Assembly (NCBI GenBank): GCA_903842595.1
Contig: CAIMMO010000250.1
Location: forward strand, 1-34,418
Direction: 5' to 3'
Origin: an uncultured Alphaproteobacteria bacterium
GTDB lineage: Bacteria; Pseudomonadota; Alphaproteobacteria; Caulobacterales; Hyphomonadaceae
DNA length: 34,418 nucleotides
Shown one piece after another: positions 26,904-34,290 of the stretch (within the stretch, counting starts at the first letter, position 1; the number at the start of each line of letters is the position of its first letter). The notes below the pieces were generated by a model. It saw only the letters and a list, made by a program, of their open reading frames with translations. It did no database searches and was not told the origin of the DNA. Made by a program: the position numbers and the translations under genes.

Positions 26904-28208
26904 ATGACAGATCCGTCGCGCGTCGAGCCTGAGCCGATCGACGCAGAATTTGAACCTGCAGAAGGTACGCCATCGCCGTTATCGCGGTCGCAATCGCGCC
27001 GCGTGGGGCCGCGCCGCATGCGCAGCCGTTCGGTGACCTGGCCCCACCTGATCACCGCGAGTTCGGTTGCCGCCGTGCTGGGCGCGACCGTGGCCATCAT
27101 CGTCAGCAATGCCAGCTCGAACGCGCCAACTGGAACGCTGGCGCGCGAGATCGACGAACTGTCGCTTGCGATTCAGGCCCTGCAGCGCGGCTCAACTCAG
27201 GCGAGCGCCGACATCGTCGCCATGCGGGCGCGCGTCGATGCGCACGGCAACCGGCTGCGCGAAAAGGATGTTGCAGACACCACGCTGCGAACGGATATCG
27301 GCGCGCTGGCGGCGCAGCTGTCCGCCTTGAGCGGCGCGGGCTCGGGTGCCGCGAACGAAAGTGCTATCGTCAGCACGACGCCGCTCGGCATCCTGCTGGC
27401 GCGCGTCAACCGGCTTGAGCGTATCGCTGACGATGCGACGGCCTCGCCCGAAACCACGCAGGATGTCCGCCGCGCCATCGCAGACCTCGCAAGCCAGGTG
27501 GCCGAACTCAATCTGGCGAACACCACGCTGGTAACCGCGTTCGACCAGCGCGAGGCGGCGCTGAGCGCGCTGGAGGCCGGCTTGAATGATATCGCCATCG
27601 GACTCGCCGGCCAGCGCGGCCTGTCGCCGGCGGCCATACCGAGAGTTTCCGTGGCAGCCGCGGCGATCGTGCCGGAGACGGTGACCACAGCCACGACGCG
27701 CGCGCAGACCATACGCGCACTCGCCGTGCTTGAAGACGCCGCACGCAATGGCGAGCCCTTCGCGGCGGAGCACGCAGCGCTATCGGACCTGCTTCCGGGC
27801 GACACGGCCTTGTCCGACATCGCAACCTTCACCGTTTCGGGCGTGCCTGCCCTGTCGAAACTGCGTGCCGATTTTGATGCGAGTGCCGCGCGGGCACTGC
27901 GACATGCGGAGGAAGACAGCGATGACGGCTGGAACTGGCTTCGTCAGGCATTTGCTAGCGTCGTGAGGTTCGAACCCGCCAATAGTGTTGCGCTGGCGTC
28001 TGACACGATCCGCACGGCGCGGCGCCAGCTCGATGTCGGCGAGATACGCAAGGCCATGAACGCCGTTGTGGGACTTTCCGGCCGCGCACATGACGCCTTT
28101 GCGACATGGCGCGAAAAGGCGATGCAACGCGCCATGCTCGACGACGCCATGAAGTCGCTCAACACGCGCCTGCTTGGCGCCGCGACGGCAACCCAGGGGC
28201 CCGGCTGA
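26904..28208 (+). CDS. Mitofilin (Mic60)-like membrane protein
   Basis: The product is 434 residues. A polar Pro/Glu-rich N-terminus precedes one transmembrane helix (~48-69). A long alternating coiled-coil-like region follows (~78-225), and then a C-terminal helical mitofilin-like domain from ~275 with AVLEDAARNGEPFAAEHAAL and ALSKLRADFDASAARALRHA. Alphaproteobacterial Mic60 homologues sit beside hemC/hemD and shape inner-membrane invaginations; most of the protein lies in the periplasm. The gene has no clear ribosome site except a GGTGG before the ATG. In many relatives hemY follows; here it does not. Confidence 0.8.
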   Translation: MTDPSRVEPEPIDAEFEPAEGTPSPLSRSQSRRVGPRRMRSRSVTWPHLITASSVAAVLGATVAIIVSNASSNAPTGTLAREIDELSLAIQALQRGSTQASADIVAMRARVDAHGNRLREKDVADTTLRTDIGALAAQLSALSGAGSGAANESAIVSTTPLGILLARVNRLERIADDATASPETTQDVRRAIADLASQVAELNLANTTLVTAFDQREAALSALEAGLNDIAIGLAGQRGLSPAAIPRVSVAAAAIVPETVTTATTRAQTIRALAVLEDAARNGEPFAAEHAALSDLLPGDTALSDIATFTVSGVPALSKLRADFDASAARALRHAEEDSDDGWNWLRQAFASVVRFEPANSVALASDTIRTARRQLDVGEIRKAMNAVVGLSGRAHDAFATWREKAMQRAMLDDAMKSLNTRLLGAATATQGPG

Positions 28209-28353
28209 GCACGTGCGGGATCGAGGGCAAGTAAGCGCAGTTACATACGCGGTTGTCATCACGGTGGCGCTGATTTGTGTGCCGCGGCGCTTGCCCCGCT
28301 GTCTCTGCCCGCATAGCTCGGTACTGCATCCCGGACGGGGATAGCCTGACACG

Positions 28354-28384
28354 GCTCATGGATACTGTGAGCTCATGGACACTG
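28354..28384 (+). repeat. Short tandem repeat around the methyltransferase-like start
   Basis: Two copies of GCTCATGGAYACTG (28354-28367 and 28371-28384) differ at one base and repeat every 17 bases. The second copy runs into GGGAG, the ribosome site of the TTG-start gene. Nothing else in the 186-base gap upstream was recognised. Confidence 0.6.
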
Positions 28385-28394
28385 GGAGAACGTC

Positions 28395-29243
28395 TTGATC
28401 CGTACGACGAAGACTCTGGCTGTGCTTGCGACGATGGCGACGGCCCTGATGGCCTGCAGCACGCCGGCGATGGACAACGCCAACGCACAGACAACGCAAG
28501 CCGCGCCGAAGGCAGACGCTGCGCTTGTGACAGCTATTGCCAATCCTGCGCGATCGGAGGCGAACAAGGTTCGCGATCCGCATCGTAATCCGGCTGAGAC
28601 GCTGGCCTTCTTCGGGCTCAAGCCCGGCATGACGGTCATCGAAGTGCAGCCGGGCAGCTACTACGCCGAAATTCTCGCGCCCTACGCCAAGGCCACGGGC
28701 GGGAAGTATATCGGCACCGGCAATCAGATCTCAGCCGTCGCTGACCAGGCTGTGTGGGGACCGCAGACCTACGTTCCGTTAAACAGGGATTCTGGGCCTC
28801 TTGTACCCGCTGGAACCGCGGACATGGTCGTCACCTTCCGCAACTTCCACAACTGGTACTGGCAGCCCGGGATGGTCGACAAGTATTTCGCCGACTTTGC
28901 CGCCGCGCTGAAACCGGGCGGCGTGCTGGGCGTTGTCGATCACCGCGCCGATCCGCGCCCCGAGGCGAACGCTAACGGCCGGCTGGGCGGCGACGGCTAT
29001 GTCTCGAAGGCATCGATCGTGACGGCTGCTCAGAAGGCGGGTCTGGTTCTCGAAGCCGAAAGTGAGGTCAATGCCAACCCCAAGGACACCAAGGATCACC
29101 CCTTTGGCGTCTGGACCCTGCCCCCGAACTCGTGGACCTCGCCTCGCAACCAGGGCGAGACGCCGGCCGGGTTCGACGCTGCCAAGTACAAGGCCATCGG
29201 GGAAAGCGACCGGCTGACCCTGCGCTTCCGCAAGCCGGCCTGA
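28395..29243 (+). CDS. Exported methyltransferase-like lipoprotein (COG4798 type)
   Basis: The product is 282 residues. The start is TTG 28395, supported by GGGAG at 28384-28388 and the fit of the signal peptide; the lipobox LMAC gives Cys21. The mature part has ETLAFFGLKPGMTVIEVQPG, followed by SYYAEILAPYAK, then FRNFHNWYW and LKPGGVLGVVDHR, the layout of class I SAM-dependent methyltransferase-like proteins of the COG4798 group. The glycine motif is EVQPGSYY, a degenerate version of ExGxGxG. A lipidated, exported protein would not meet S-adenosylmethionine in the periplasm, so it may bind something else. It sits between the mic60-like gene and tRNA-Thr. Confidence 0.75.
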   Translation: MIRTTKTLAVLATMATALMACSTPAMDNANAQTTQAAPKADAALVTAIANPARSEANKVRDPHRNPAETLAFFGLKPGMTVIEVQPGSYYAEILAPYAKATGGKYIGTGNQISAVADQAVWGPQTYVPLNRDSGPLVPAGTADMVVTFRNFHNWYWQPGMVDKYFADFAAALKPGGVLGVVDHRADPRPEANANGRLGGDGYVSKASIVTAAQKAGLVLEAESEVNANPKDTKDHPFGVWTLPPNSWTSPRNQGETPAGFDAAKYKAIGESDRLTLRFRKPA

Positions 29244-29329
29244 ACGGCTCCTTATCCCGGGCCCTGGGCCTGACAGGACACGTGTTTCCGGCCGCCAGGT
29301 CAGCAGTTCCTGCGACATGGCGGCCGACC

Positions 29330-29358
29330 TTGCTTTCTTAACCCCCTCCGGGTTATAG
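29330..29358 (+). promoter_or_regulatory. Likely sigma-70 promoter of tRNA-Thr
   Basis: TTGCTT (29330-29335) and TTATAG (29353-29358) are separated by 17 bases, a good sigma-70 pair. The tRNA begins 25 bases after the -10 element, leaving room for a short leader removed by processing. Confidence 0.5.
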
Positions 29359-29382
29359 CCCCGCGTCGGCGACAAGCCGGAG

Positions 29383-29458
29383 GCTGCCTTAGCTCAGCTG
29401 GTAGAGCACCGCATTCGTAATGCGGGGGTCACGTGTTCAAGTCACGTAGGCAGCACCA
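29383..29458 (+). tRNA. tRNA-Thr (anticodon CGT)
   Basis: The acceptor stem GCTGCCT (29383-29389) pairs with AGGCAGC (29448-29454). The D stem is GCTC/GAGC, the anticodon stem CCGCA/TGCGG, and the T loop has GTTCAAGTC. Loop TTCGTAA places anticodon CGT at 29416-29418, reading ACG. The discriminator is A29455 and CCA is encoded (29456-29458). The segment after it differs in character, so this tRNA may mark an island boundary. Confidence 0.97.
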
Positions 29459-29516
29459 TTACAATCAAGAGCTTAGGCGCGAAGATACACCCGGCGGACG
29501 CAGCATGTGCCTGCCC

Positions 29517-29535
29517 AGGTACCAAATAGGTACCA
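29517..29535. repeat. Paired GGTACC sites one helical turn apart
   Basis: AGGTACCA occurs twice (29517-29524 and 29528-29535), separated by three bases, an 11-base period. Each copy includes the palindrome GGTACC. This looks like two half-operator sites or recombinase-arm sites. It lies 58 bases after the tRNA-Thr CCA end and 131 bases before the hypothetical secreted-protein gene. Confidence 0.4.
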
Positions 29536-29593
29536 GTCCGAGCGATTTCGCGACCCTTTTCCCCGGCTTCGCGCTCGTTGGCACCAGAGTGCG

Positions 29594-29612
29594 TCGCCAC
29601 CTCGGGTGGCGA
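29594..29612 (+). terminator. Hairpin downstream of tRNA-Thr
   Basis: An 8-bp stem (29594-29601 with 29605-29612) closes a TCG triloop. It is followed by GCCTTTGC and not a T-run, so termination strength is doubtful. It stands between the tRNA and the next gene. Confidence 0.35.
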
Positions 29613-29665
29613 GCCTTTGCGGGCAACGGATGGGTGCGTTAGCGTAACGCTTTGCGGGGGGCTTG

Positions 29666-30172
29666 ATGAGGCGTGTGCTGGTTGTTGCGTTCGCTGCGTT
29701 GCTCATGCCGGCGATAGCGTCGGCCCAGACTGAACCCACACCGCTCGCCGATTTCACTTCGCTCTGCGAGGAAACGGCAAGCACGGGCTTCAACTGGGAG
29801 GGCGGCGAATGGGTACAACGAAACTTCTCGCCTCAAAAATTCATAGTTCGCAAAATCAACAGGGCGGAGGACCGCCCCAAGCAGGGCTATGACAACCTGT
29901 GCCTTGAAGCCAACCGCAACAGGGGCCAGGGCTGTTATGGCGTTGCCCCTCCCGGCGAACCTCAGAGGTTTCGTTGGTGTAGCGAGTATCTCGAGGAAGG
30001 GGCCTCGGGGGCCCTGACGCGAATAGTTTGCAGCGCGCCCCTTCCGTTCACCGAATTTGTCTTTCTGCCGAGTGGGCCATTTCAACGGTCGTTCTTCCCA
30101 TGGGAAGATGGGCAGAGCGGGGGAAACGCAAGACTAACCTTAGGCCACGGCAAGTGCACGGTCATTCAGTAA
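29666..30172 (+). CDS. Hypothetical secreted protein
   Basis: From ATG 29666, with GGGGGG at 29656-29661, the product is 168 residues. A cleavable signal peptide ends near AIASAQT (residue ~21). The mature part has six cysteines and several aromatic-rich segments (WEGGEWVQRNF, RFRWCSEY), suggesting a disulfide-bonded compact domain. I recognise no family. It is convergent with the Sel1 gene, with seven bases between the stops. Confidence 0.65.
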   Translation: MRRVLVVAFAALLMPAIASAQTEPTPLADFTSLCEETASTGFNWEGGEWVQRNFSPQKFIVRKINRAEDRPKQGYDNLCLEANRNRGQGCYGVAPPGEPQRFRWCSEYLEEGASGALTRIVCSAPLPFTEFVFLPSGPFQRSFFPWEDGQSGGNARLTLGHGKCTVIQ

Positions 30173-30179
30173 TCGCCGC

Positions 30180-30665
30180 TCACTTCTTCGGCTTCCACTC
30201 AGCAGCGAGCCTCTGGCCTTCGGCAACCTGGGCGGGGGTCATTCGGTTTGTTTGCAGCAGGTCGCGTGCAATTTTTGCAAAGCCAATTCCTTGAGCTGCT
30301 GCGAGGGCGTACCACTTGTAGGCCTCCACATAGTTCTGCGGAACACCCTCTCCCTCCTCGTACTTCCAGGCTAGTTGTTCCTGAGCCTCAAACGCGCCCT
30401 GCTCAGCAGCCAGGCGATACCACTTCACCGCCTCCGTATCGTTCTCCCGTACGCCTTCGCCTTTGTCATACATGACACCCAGCCGGTACTGAGCGGCTAC
30501 ATCACCCTGCTCAGCGAGATTAAGCGACAATCGGAGAGCGGCGGCATAGTCTCCTCGGTAGTAGGCCGTCCTAGCTTGATCATCTGCCGACTGCGACTGC
30601 GCCACCGCCGTCAGCGCCACAGTTCCAACCGCAGCCACAACCAGCGTTCGAAGCGTCGCCTTCAT
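30180..30665 (-). CDS. Sel1-repeat protein, exported
   Basis: The product is 161 residues. The signal peptide ends around AVAQSQS. Two clear Sel1 repeats follow, AAQYRLGVMYDKGEGVREN..AVKWYRLAAEQG and AQEQLAWKYEEGEGVPQN..AYKWYALAAAQG (given with gaps), plus a partial repeat before them. Sel1 repeats form helical hairpins for protein-protein contacts. Its first ~60 bases closely match those of the neighbouring SUMF1-type gene, so the signal-peptide segment was duplicated or exchanged. It is probably cotranscribed with that gene (69-base gap). Confidence 0.85.
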   Translation of the reverse strand: MKATLRTLVVAAVGTVALTAVAQSQSADDQARTAYYRGDYAAALRLSLNLAEQGDVAAQYRLGVMYDKGEGVRENDTEAVKWYRLAAEQGAFEAQEQLAWKYEEGEGVPQNYVEAYKWYALAAAQGIGFAKIARDLLQTNRMTPAQVAEGQRLAAEWKPKK

Positions 30666-30734
30666 GGATTGCCCCCTATGCGCTCATAATCAGCGACGGA
30701 GGCAGTACGTCAAGGAAACAGGCCCGCGCGTGCA

Positions 30735-31676
30735 TCATAGCGTCCGGGCAAGACGGAAACCGCGAAGGCTGAACCGGTCCGCCTGCATACCCGAATCCCG
30801 GACTGCGGAGCGGAGGATCTCTGGTATCATGATCCATGAGCCACCGCGCGCCACACGGAACAAGCACGAGTCTTTCGTGAACGCGCGCCCGTCGCTCGGT
30901 TGGCCCGCCGCGTAGCTGTCCTCGTAGCAGTCCTCAACCCACTCCGAGACATTGCCGTGCATGTCGAAAAGGCCGAAGGCGTTGGGAGCAAAAGCTCCGA
31001 CGGGTGCGGTATAGTGATATCCGTCGTTGCATGTACCGATTATCCCGTCAGATCTCCCAAGAAAATATGTGACGTCGGCCCCATTCATGTAGCGGCAGCC
31101 CGCCGCCGCGTCAGACCCGAAGCTGTAGAGCGAAGGCTGGCCCGATCTGGCCGCGAACTCCCATTCGGCTTCCGATAGCAAACGATAAGTCTTCGCCGTC
31201 TGCTGCGACAGCCAGGCTGCATAGGCACTGGCGTCGTCCCACGAGACACAGACAACGGGCTGCGCGCCAGTCTGGCTGAAACCCGGATAGAGCCAGTTCG
31301 CCCCTCGCGTCTGGTCCCATCCGCCTACATCGGCAAAGCAGCTGCCGCCCATGGCTCGATCGGTAGCATCGACGAAGCGGCGAAACTCCGACTGCGTCAC
31401 CTCATACTTGCCCGCCGCAAACGCGGGGACCGATACTGGGCGTTGCGGACCTTCATCATCTCTGCGGTACACCTCGTCCGCAGACGAGCCCATCGAGAAC
31501 GATCCGGCTGGGATCGCCACCATCTGTGGGCAATCCGAACAGTCGCGGAACGTCTCGCCCGCACGCGGCGGAGAGGCGGCAAGCCCTTTAGCTACTGGCG
31601 TCTGCGCTCCACCGCACGCCGACAGCGCCAAAGCTCCAACCGCAGCCAGAAGCAGAGTCCGAAGTGTCGTTGTCAT
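30735..31676 (-). CDS. FGE/SUMF1-type (formylglycine-generating-enzyme fold) lipoprotein
   Basis: The product is 313 residues with a lipobox LSAC, Cys21. The C-type-lectin-like SUMF1 domain starts at MVAIPAGSFSMGSSADE and continues with EVTQSEFRRFVDAT, PVVCVSWDDASAYAAWLS, YRLLSEAEWEFAARSG, FGLFDMHGNVSEWVEDCY and VARGGSWIMIPEILR, ending in RGFRLAR. True FGEs oxidise a sulfatase cysteine using paired Cys residues; most bacterial lipoprotein members only share the fold, and no sulfatase gene is here. It may bind a partner in the envelope. GGGGG precedes the ATG in a leader shared with the Sel1 gene. Confidence 0.87.
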   Translation of the reverse strand: MTTTLRTLLLAAVGALALSACGGAQTPVAKGLAASPPRAGETFRDCSDCPQMVAIPAGSFSMGSSADEVYRRDDEGPQRPVSVPAFAAGKYEVTQSEFRRFVDATDRAMGGSCFADVGGWDQTRGANWLYPGFSQTGAQPVVCVSWDDASAYAAWLSQQTAKTYRLLSEAEWEFAARSGQPSLYSFGSDAAAGCRYMNGADVTYFLGRSDGIIGTCNDGYHYTAPVGAFAPNAFGLFDMHGNVSEWVEDCYEDSYAAGQPSDGRAFTKDSCLFRVARGGSWIMIPEILRSAVRDSGMQADRFSLRGFRLARTL

Positions 31677-31793
31677 GAGTAGCCCCCAACAGGTTGGACA
31701 TGTTCAGGCTGCGGAGGGGTCGGAGTCAACGAAGCGGCTCTCACCTCCTCATGTCCAATATCCGAGGGGATCAATTTCTCACTTCGCCTGACA

Positions 31794-32024
31794 TCAGTCT
31801 GCCCTACGCTCCGTAAGACATGCCGAAGCGCCAGCGGCATAGCCATCGCGGTAGCCACTGGAGTAGTCCCTGTTGTCCCAATCACCGGCGATTAGCGTAG
31901 ACCGGATCTCGCATGTCGTGTTGTAGCCAGCCGCATAGCCATCGTCATAACCGCGATCTATTGCCTGATCGGCAGGTTCGCATCCCGCCAGCAAAACTGC
32001 GATGGGAAACACTGCATAGCGCAT
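31794..32024 (-). CDS. Small lipoprotein with repeated GYxxGYAAG motif
   Basis: The product is 76 residues. GAGGT lies five bases before the ATG. The lipobox LAGC gives Cys15. The mature 61 residues contain GYDDGYAAGYN and, after a central segment, GYRDGYAAGAS, a two-copy Gly-Tyr repeat. Two more cysteines (in TTCEIR and SACLTE) may form a disulfide. No family recognised. It lies upstream of the SUMF1-type gene on the same strand (117-base gap). Confidence 0.65.
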   Translation of the reverse strand: MRYAVFPIAVLLAGCEPADQAIDRGYDDGYAAGYNTTCEIRSTLIAGDWDNRDYSSGYRDGYAAGASACLTERRAD

Positions 32025-32277
32025 TTCGACCTCAGCTCAGGAGATACTGATCGACAAAGCTAGGCGACTGCTGAGGGAAGCTACGGACCACCCCACAGCA
32101 AGTCAATTCAGCCTCGTAACCTGGTCTTGGGGTGTAAAGCATCAAGCGTGAACACTCCCTTCTCCTGCTTGGCCACAAGCAGGGTCAGGTGCCAGCCCAC
32201 CCAGATAAATGACGCGCCCGGATATCGTCACACGCCGCAACGAAGGCCGCGCCCTCCAGCCCCCGCAGCGGGCGCAG
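32025..32277. other. Intergenic stretch with one hairpin
   Basis: About 250 bases lie between two minus-strand genes. A hairpin of eight base pairs (32164-32171 with 32176-32183, loop GCCA) is the only strong structure and has no T-run on either side. I see no gene or promoter I would defend. Confidence 0.4.
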
Positions 32278-33357
32278 TTATTCTTCTGGAGCCAGATCTG
32301 CCAGCGGCGTTTGCTTAAGCTCGGTGATGCGCGCCTCTATCTGCGCCTCAAGCTGATAGATGTCCGTCAGCTCTGCGATCAGGTGTCTGGTCTCCGCCTT
32401 GCCGACGAACGTGCCGACATACTTGCGGGTCAGGCCATTGAAGTGCAGGCGCGCAATAGTTTTGCGATTGTTGTCGTCGAGCAGAATGGCGCAGTAGGCC
32501 TTGGCGTCACGGATCACCACGCGGTGAGGCTGAGTGTGACGGGCGGCGATGGCCTGAACGATGTGGAAGCCCGAAATCTCTTCCGCTGTCGTGATGACTT
32601 CCTCAGTGTCGCCTAGTGACGGTTCATCGACTATCGGGATGCTTGTCGCGTTCAGTGCAGACGAAAGCCGCTCGTTTACCAGGTCGCGAATGAGCGCGTT
32701 CGTTGAGCTGGCAACGAGCTTCGTGAACTGCTCCTTCACGGCCTGTGTGAGCCGTCCGTCATACACGCGAGCGGCAAGCATCCGCACAAACTCATCAGAT
32801 GGTTCGGCAAGTTCCTTCTCCAACTCCTTGCGCAAGAGCGATTGAGTCTTCAGGTCACCCGCTTCCCGCACGATCCGATCAATGTCGAACGCGGCCTTCG
32901 TGAAGCTCTCCAGCGTCTTCGCGTCGCCCGGCCGGATGGCGTCGAGGTTGAAGGTGAAAAACGGCTTGTCGTCCATCACGTTGGGTCGTTCGACGTCGGA
33001 GTAGAATTGGTAAACAACCCCGTTCGTGAGGATTGCAAGCCGTGCGTCGGTTACGCTGAAGTAGCGATAGAGTTGCGCCGCATGCTTGAGGTCGAGAGCA
33101 ACAGACGACGGCTTGCACTCGATAAGGATAGCGAGCTTGCCGCCTGCGCAGATCGCATAGTCCACCTTTTCGTGCCTTCTTCCGCCAACGTCTGCGGTAA
33201 ATTCAGGAATGATCTCGGCGGGGTTGAAGACGTCGTATCCGAGCGCCTGGATGAACGGCATGATCAGCGCGTTCTTGGCGGCCTCCTCGGTGAGAAGTAC
33301 TTCGCGGTGATCGGTTGCCCGCTTTTGCAGATCCGTGAGCCGTGCGGCCAAGTCCAT
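32278..33357 (-). CDS. Stand-alone HsdR-N-terminal-type nuclease
   Basis: From ATG 33355-33357, with GGGGAG six bases upstream, the product is 359 residues; an in-frame GTG at 33387 would add ten residues without a good ribosome site. The N-terminal half has the type I restriction HsdR_N layout: Glu in LLTEEAAKNALIMPF, Asp66 in EKVDYAI, and Glu80-Cys-Lys82 in LAILIECKPSS, a PD-(D/E)XK core. HAAQLYRYFSVTDARLAILTNG and VYQFYSD follow, as in the family. The C-terminal half (from ~170) is helical and charged with no helicase motor. No hsdM/hsdS genes are adjacent. Such short proteins are usually of unknown function; a nuclease role in defence or mobile-element biology is possible. Confidence 0.8.
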   Translation of the reverse strand: MDLAARLTDLQKRATDHREVLLTEEAAKNALIMPFIQALGYDVFNPAEIIPEFTADVGGRRHEKVDYAICAGGKLAILIECKPSSVALDLKHAAQLYRYFSVTDARLAILTNGVVYQFYSDVERPNVMDDKPFFTFNLDAIRPGDAKTLESFTKAAFDIDRIVREAGDLKTQSLLRKELEKELAEPSDEFVRMLAARVYDGRLTQAVKEQFTKLVASSTNALIRDLVNERLSSALNATSIPIVDEPSLGDTEEVITTAEEISGFHIVQAIAARHTQPHRVVIRDAKAYCAILLDDNNRKTIARLHFNGLTRKYVGTFVGKAETRHLIAELTDIYQLEAQIEARITELKQTPLADLAPEE

Positions 33358-33477
33358 CGCAGTCTCCCCAAGCATACCGTTACTCACATTGTGGAGGTTT
33401 GCAGGTCATCAGTCTCCAGTCCACCCCGCGCGCGCCGCCACCCACAACGAAAAGTCCTGCCGTGTGACAGGACGGGC

Positions 33478-33624
33478 TTAGCGTACGTTAGCGTTGGAGC
33501 GGCGCGCTTCCCAGCTCTTGCGAGCCATGGTCTGCGCTGCGGGATCCTTCTCGCCCTCGATAGCGAAGCGGACCAGCTGAGGCTGGCGCGTCTTGGGCTT
33601 CAGGTCGCGACAGAAGACATACAT
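33478..33624 (-). CDS. Hypothetical 48-residue basic protein
   Basis: From ATG 33624 the frame reads YVFCRDLKPKTRQPQLVRF, AIEGEKDPAAQTMARKSWEARR and SNANVR, with a high third-position GC that supports coding. No clear ribosome site precedes the ATG; directly upstream (33628-33640) is one arm of a 13-bp inverted repeat. The open frame extends to 33768, but that part looks less protein-like. Possibly a small DNA- or RNA-binding protein by charge; no family recognised. Confidence 0.5.
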   Translation of the reverse strand: MYVFCRDLKPKTRQPQLVRFAIEGEKDPAAQTMARKSWEARRSNANVR

Positions 33625-33627
33625 CGC

Positions 33628-33721
33628 GTGTGAACAGGCACCGATGAATGACCCCACCAGTTTCCGAGAAATCAACCCCGCAATGTGGCGATGCGCGCAC
33701 CGACCACATGCCTGTTCACAC
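33628..33721. repeat. Perfect 13-bp inverted repeat, 68-base spacer
   Basis: GTGTGAACAGGCA (33628-33640) is exactly complementary to 33709-33721. The left arm ends three bases upstream of the ATG of the 48-residue gene on the minus strand, so the transcript could fold to pair the leader just before the start codon. It may also be two binding sites for a regulator. Confidence 0.55.
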
Positions 33722-33760
33722 ACTGAGCTAAGTGACCTTAGTTTTCGTACGACGAGGCAG

Positions 33761-33964
33761 TCAAACAAGCGTGACGCGAACGCGCCCCACTCTGTCTACC
33801 GTCCATGTCGCCACGAGCTGAGGGGCAAGAGTGTTTGTGTCCGTAATCGTCCCATCGTCATGGACACAGCCCAACCTGACTAACGGCCAACTGATACCGC
33901 TCCTAGCCTTCTCGCGCGCAATCGCCCGATGATAAGCTGAAACAACTACATTTTGATCGCTCAT
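33761..33964 (-). CDS. Hypothetical 67-residue protein
   Basis: ATG 33964 follows AAGGAAG at four bases, a strong ribosome site, so this start was chosen over an open frame reaching 34084. The product has SDQNVVVSAYHRAIAREKAR in an apparent helix, then LVRLGCVHDDGTITDTN, and a beta-like end VATWTVDRVGRVRVTLV. I do not recognise a family. It is upstream of the 48-residue gene on the same strand. Confidence 0.6.
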   Translation of the reverse strand: MSDQNVVVSAYHRAIAREKARSGISWPLVRLGCVHDDGTITDTNTLAPQLVATWTVDRVGRVRVTLV

Positions 33965-34290
33965 AGAACTTCCTTCAGTGAAGGAGGAAGTCACAGTAGC
34001 GTTGCGATGGGCTCCAGTTTGCCGGTGTGACGAATCCGACCTTGGCACCACGTCCTTGGACGCATCACCAGACAGCTCAGGCACCTTTTCGCGTCAAGAG
34101 CCGAAGATCAGAAGTTGCGAGATACCGGGGGGGGCGCCTCCCGATATGCACAACTTGCCCTGTGCGGTGCTGAGGGCTGTGGACAGGCGCCGATGACTGA
34201 CACCTCCCACCGTCGCGCAATCAACTGAGTAGCGCGGTGAGCGATGTCCAAACACGACGCTGATCTACCCGTGTGCCGGTCAGCGCCAGT
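33965..34290. other. Intergenic stretch, nothing recognised
   Basis: About 325 bases with no convincing gene on either strand. A short + frame (33978-34196) is not protein-like. No strong hairpin, tRNA or repeat was seen apart from a run of eight G bases at 34128-34135. Confidence 0.4.
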
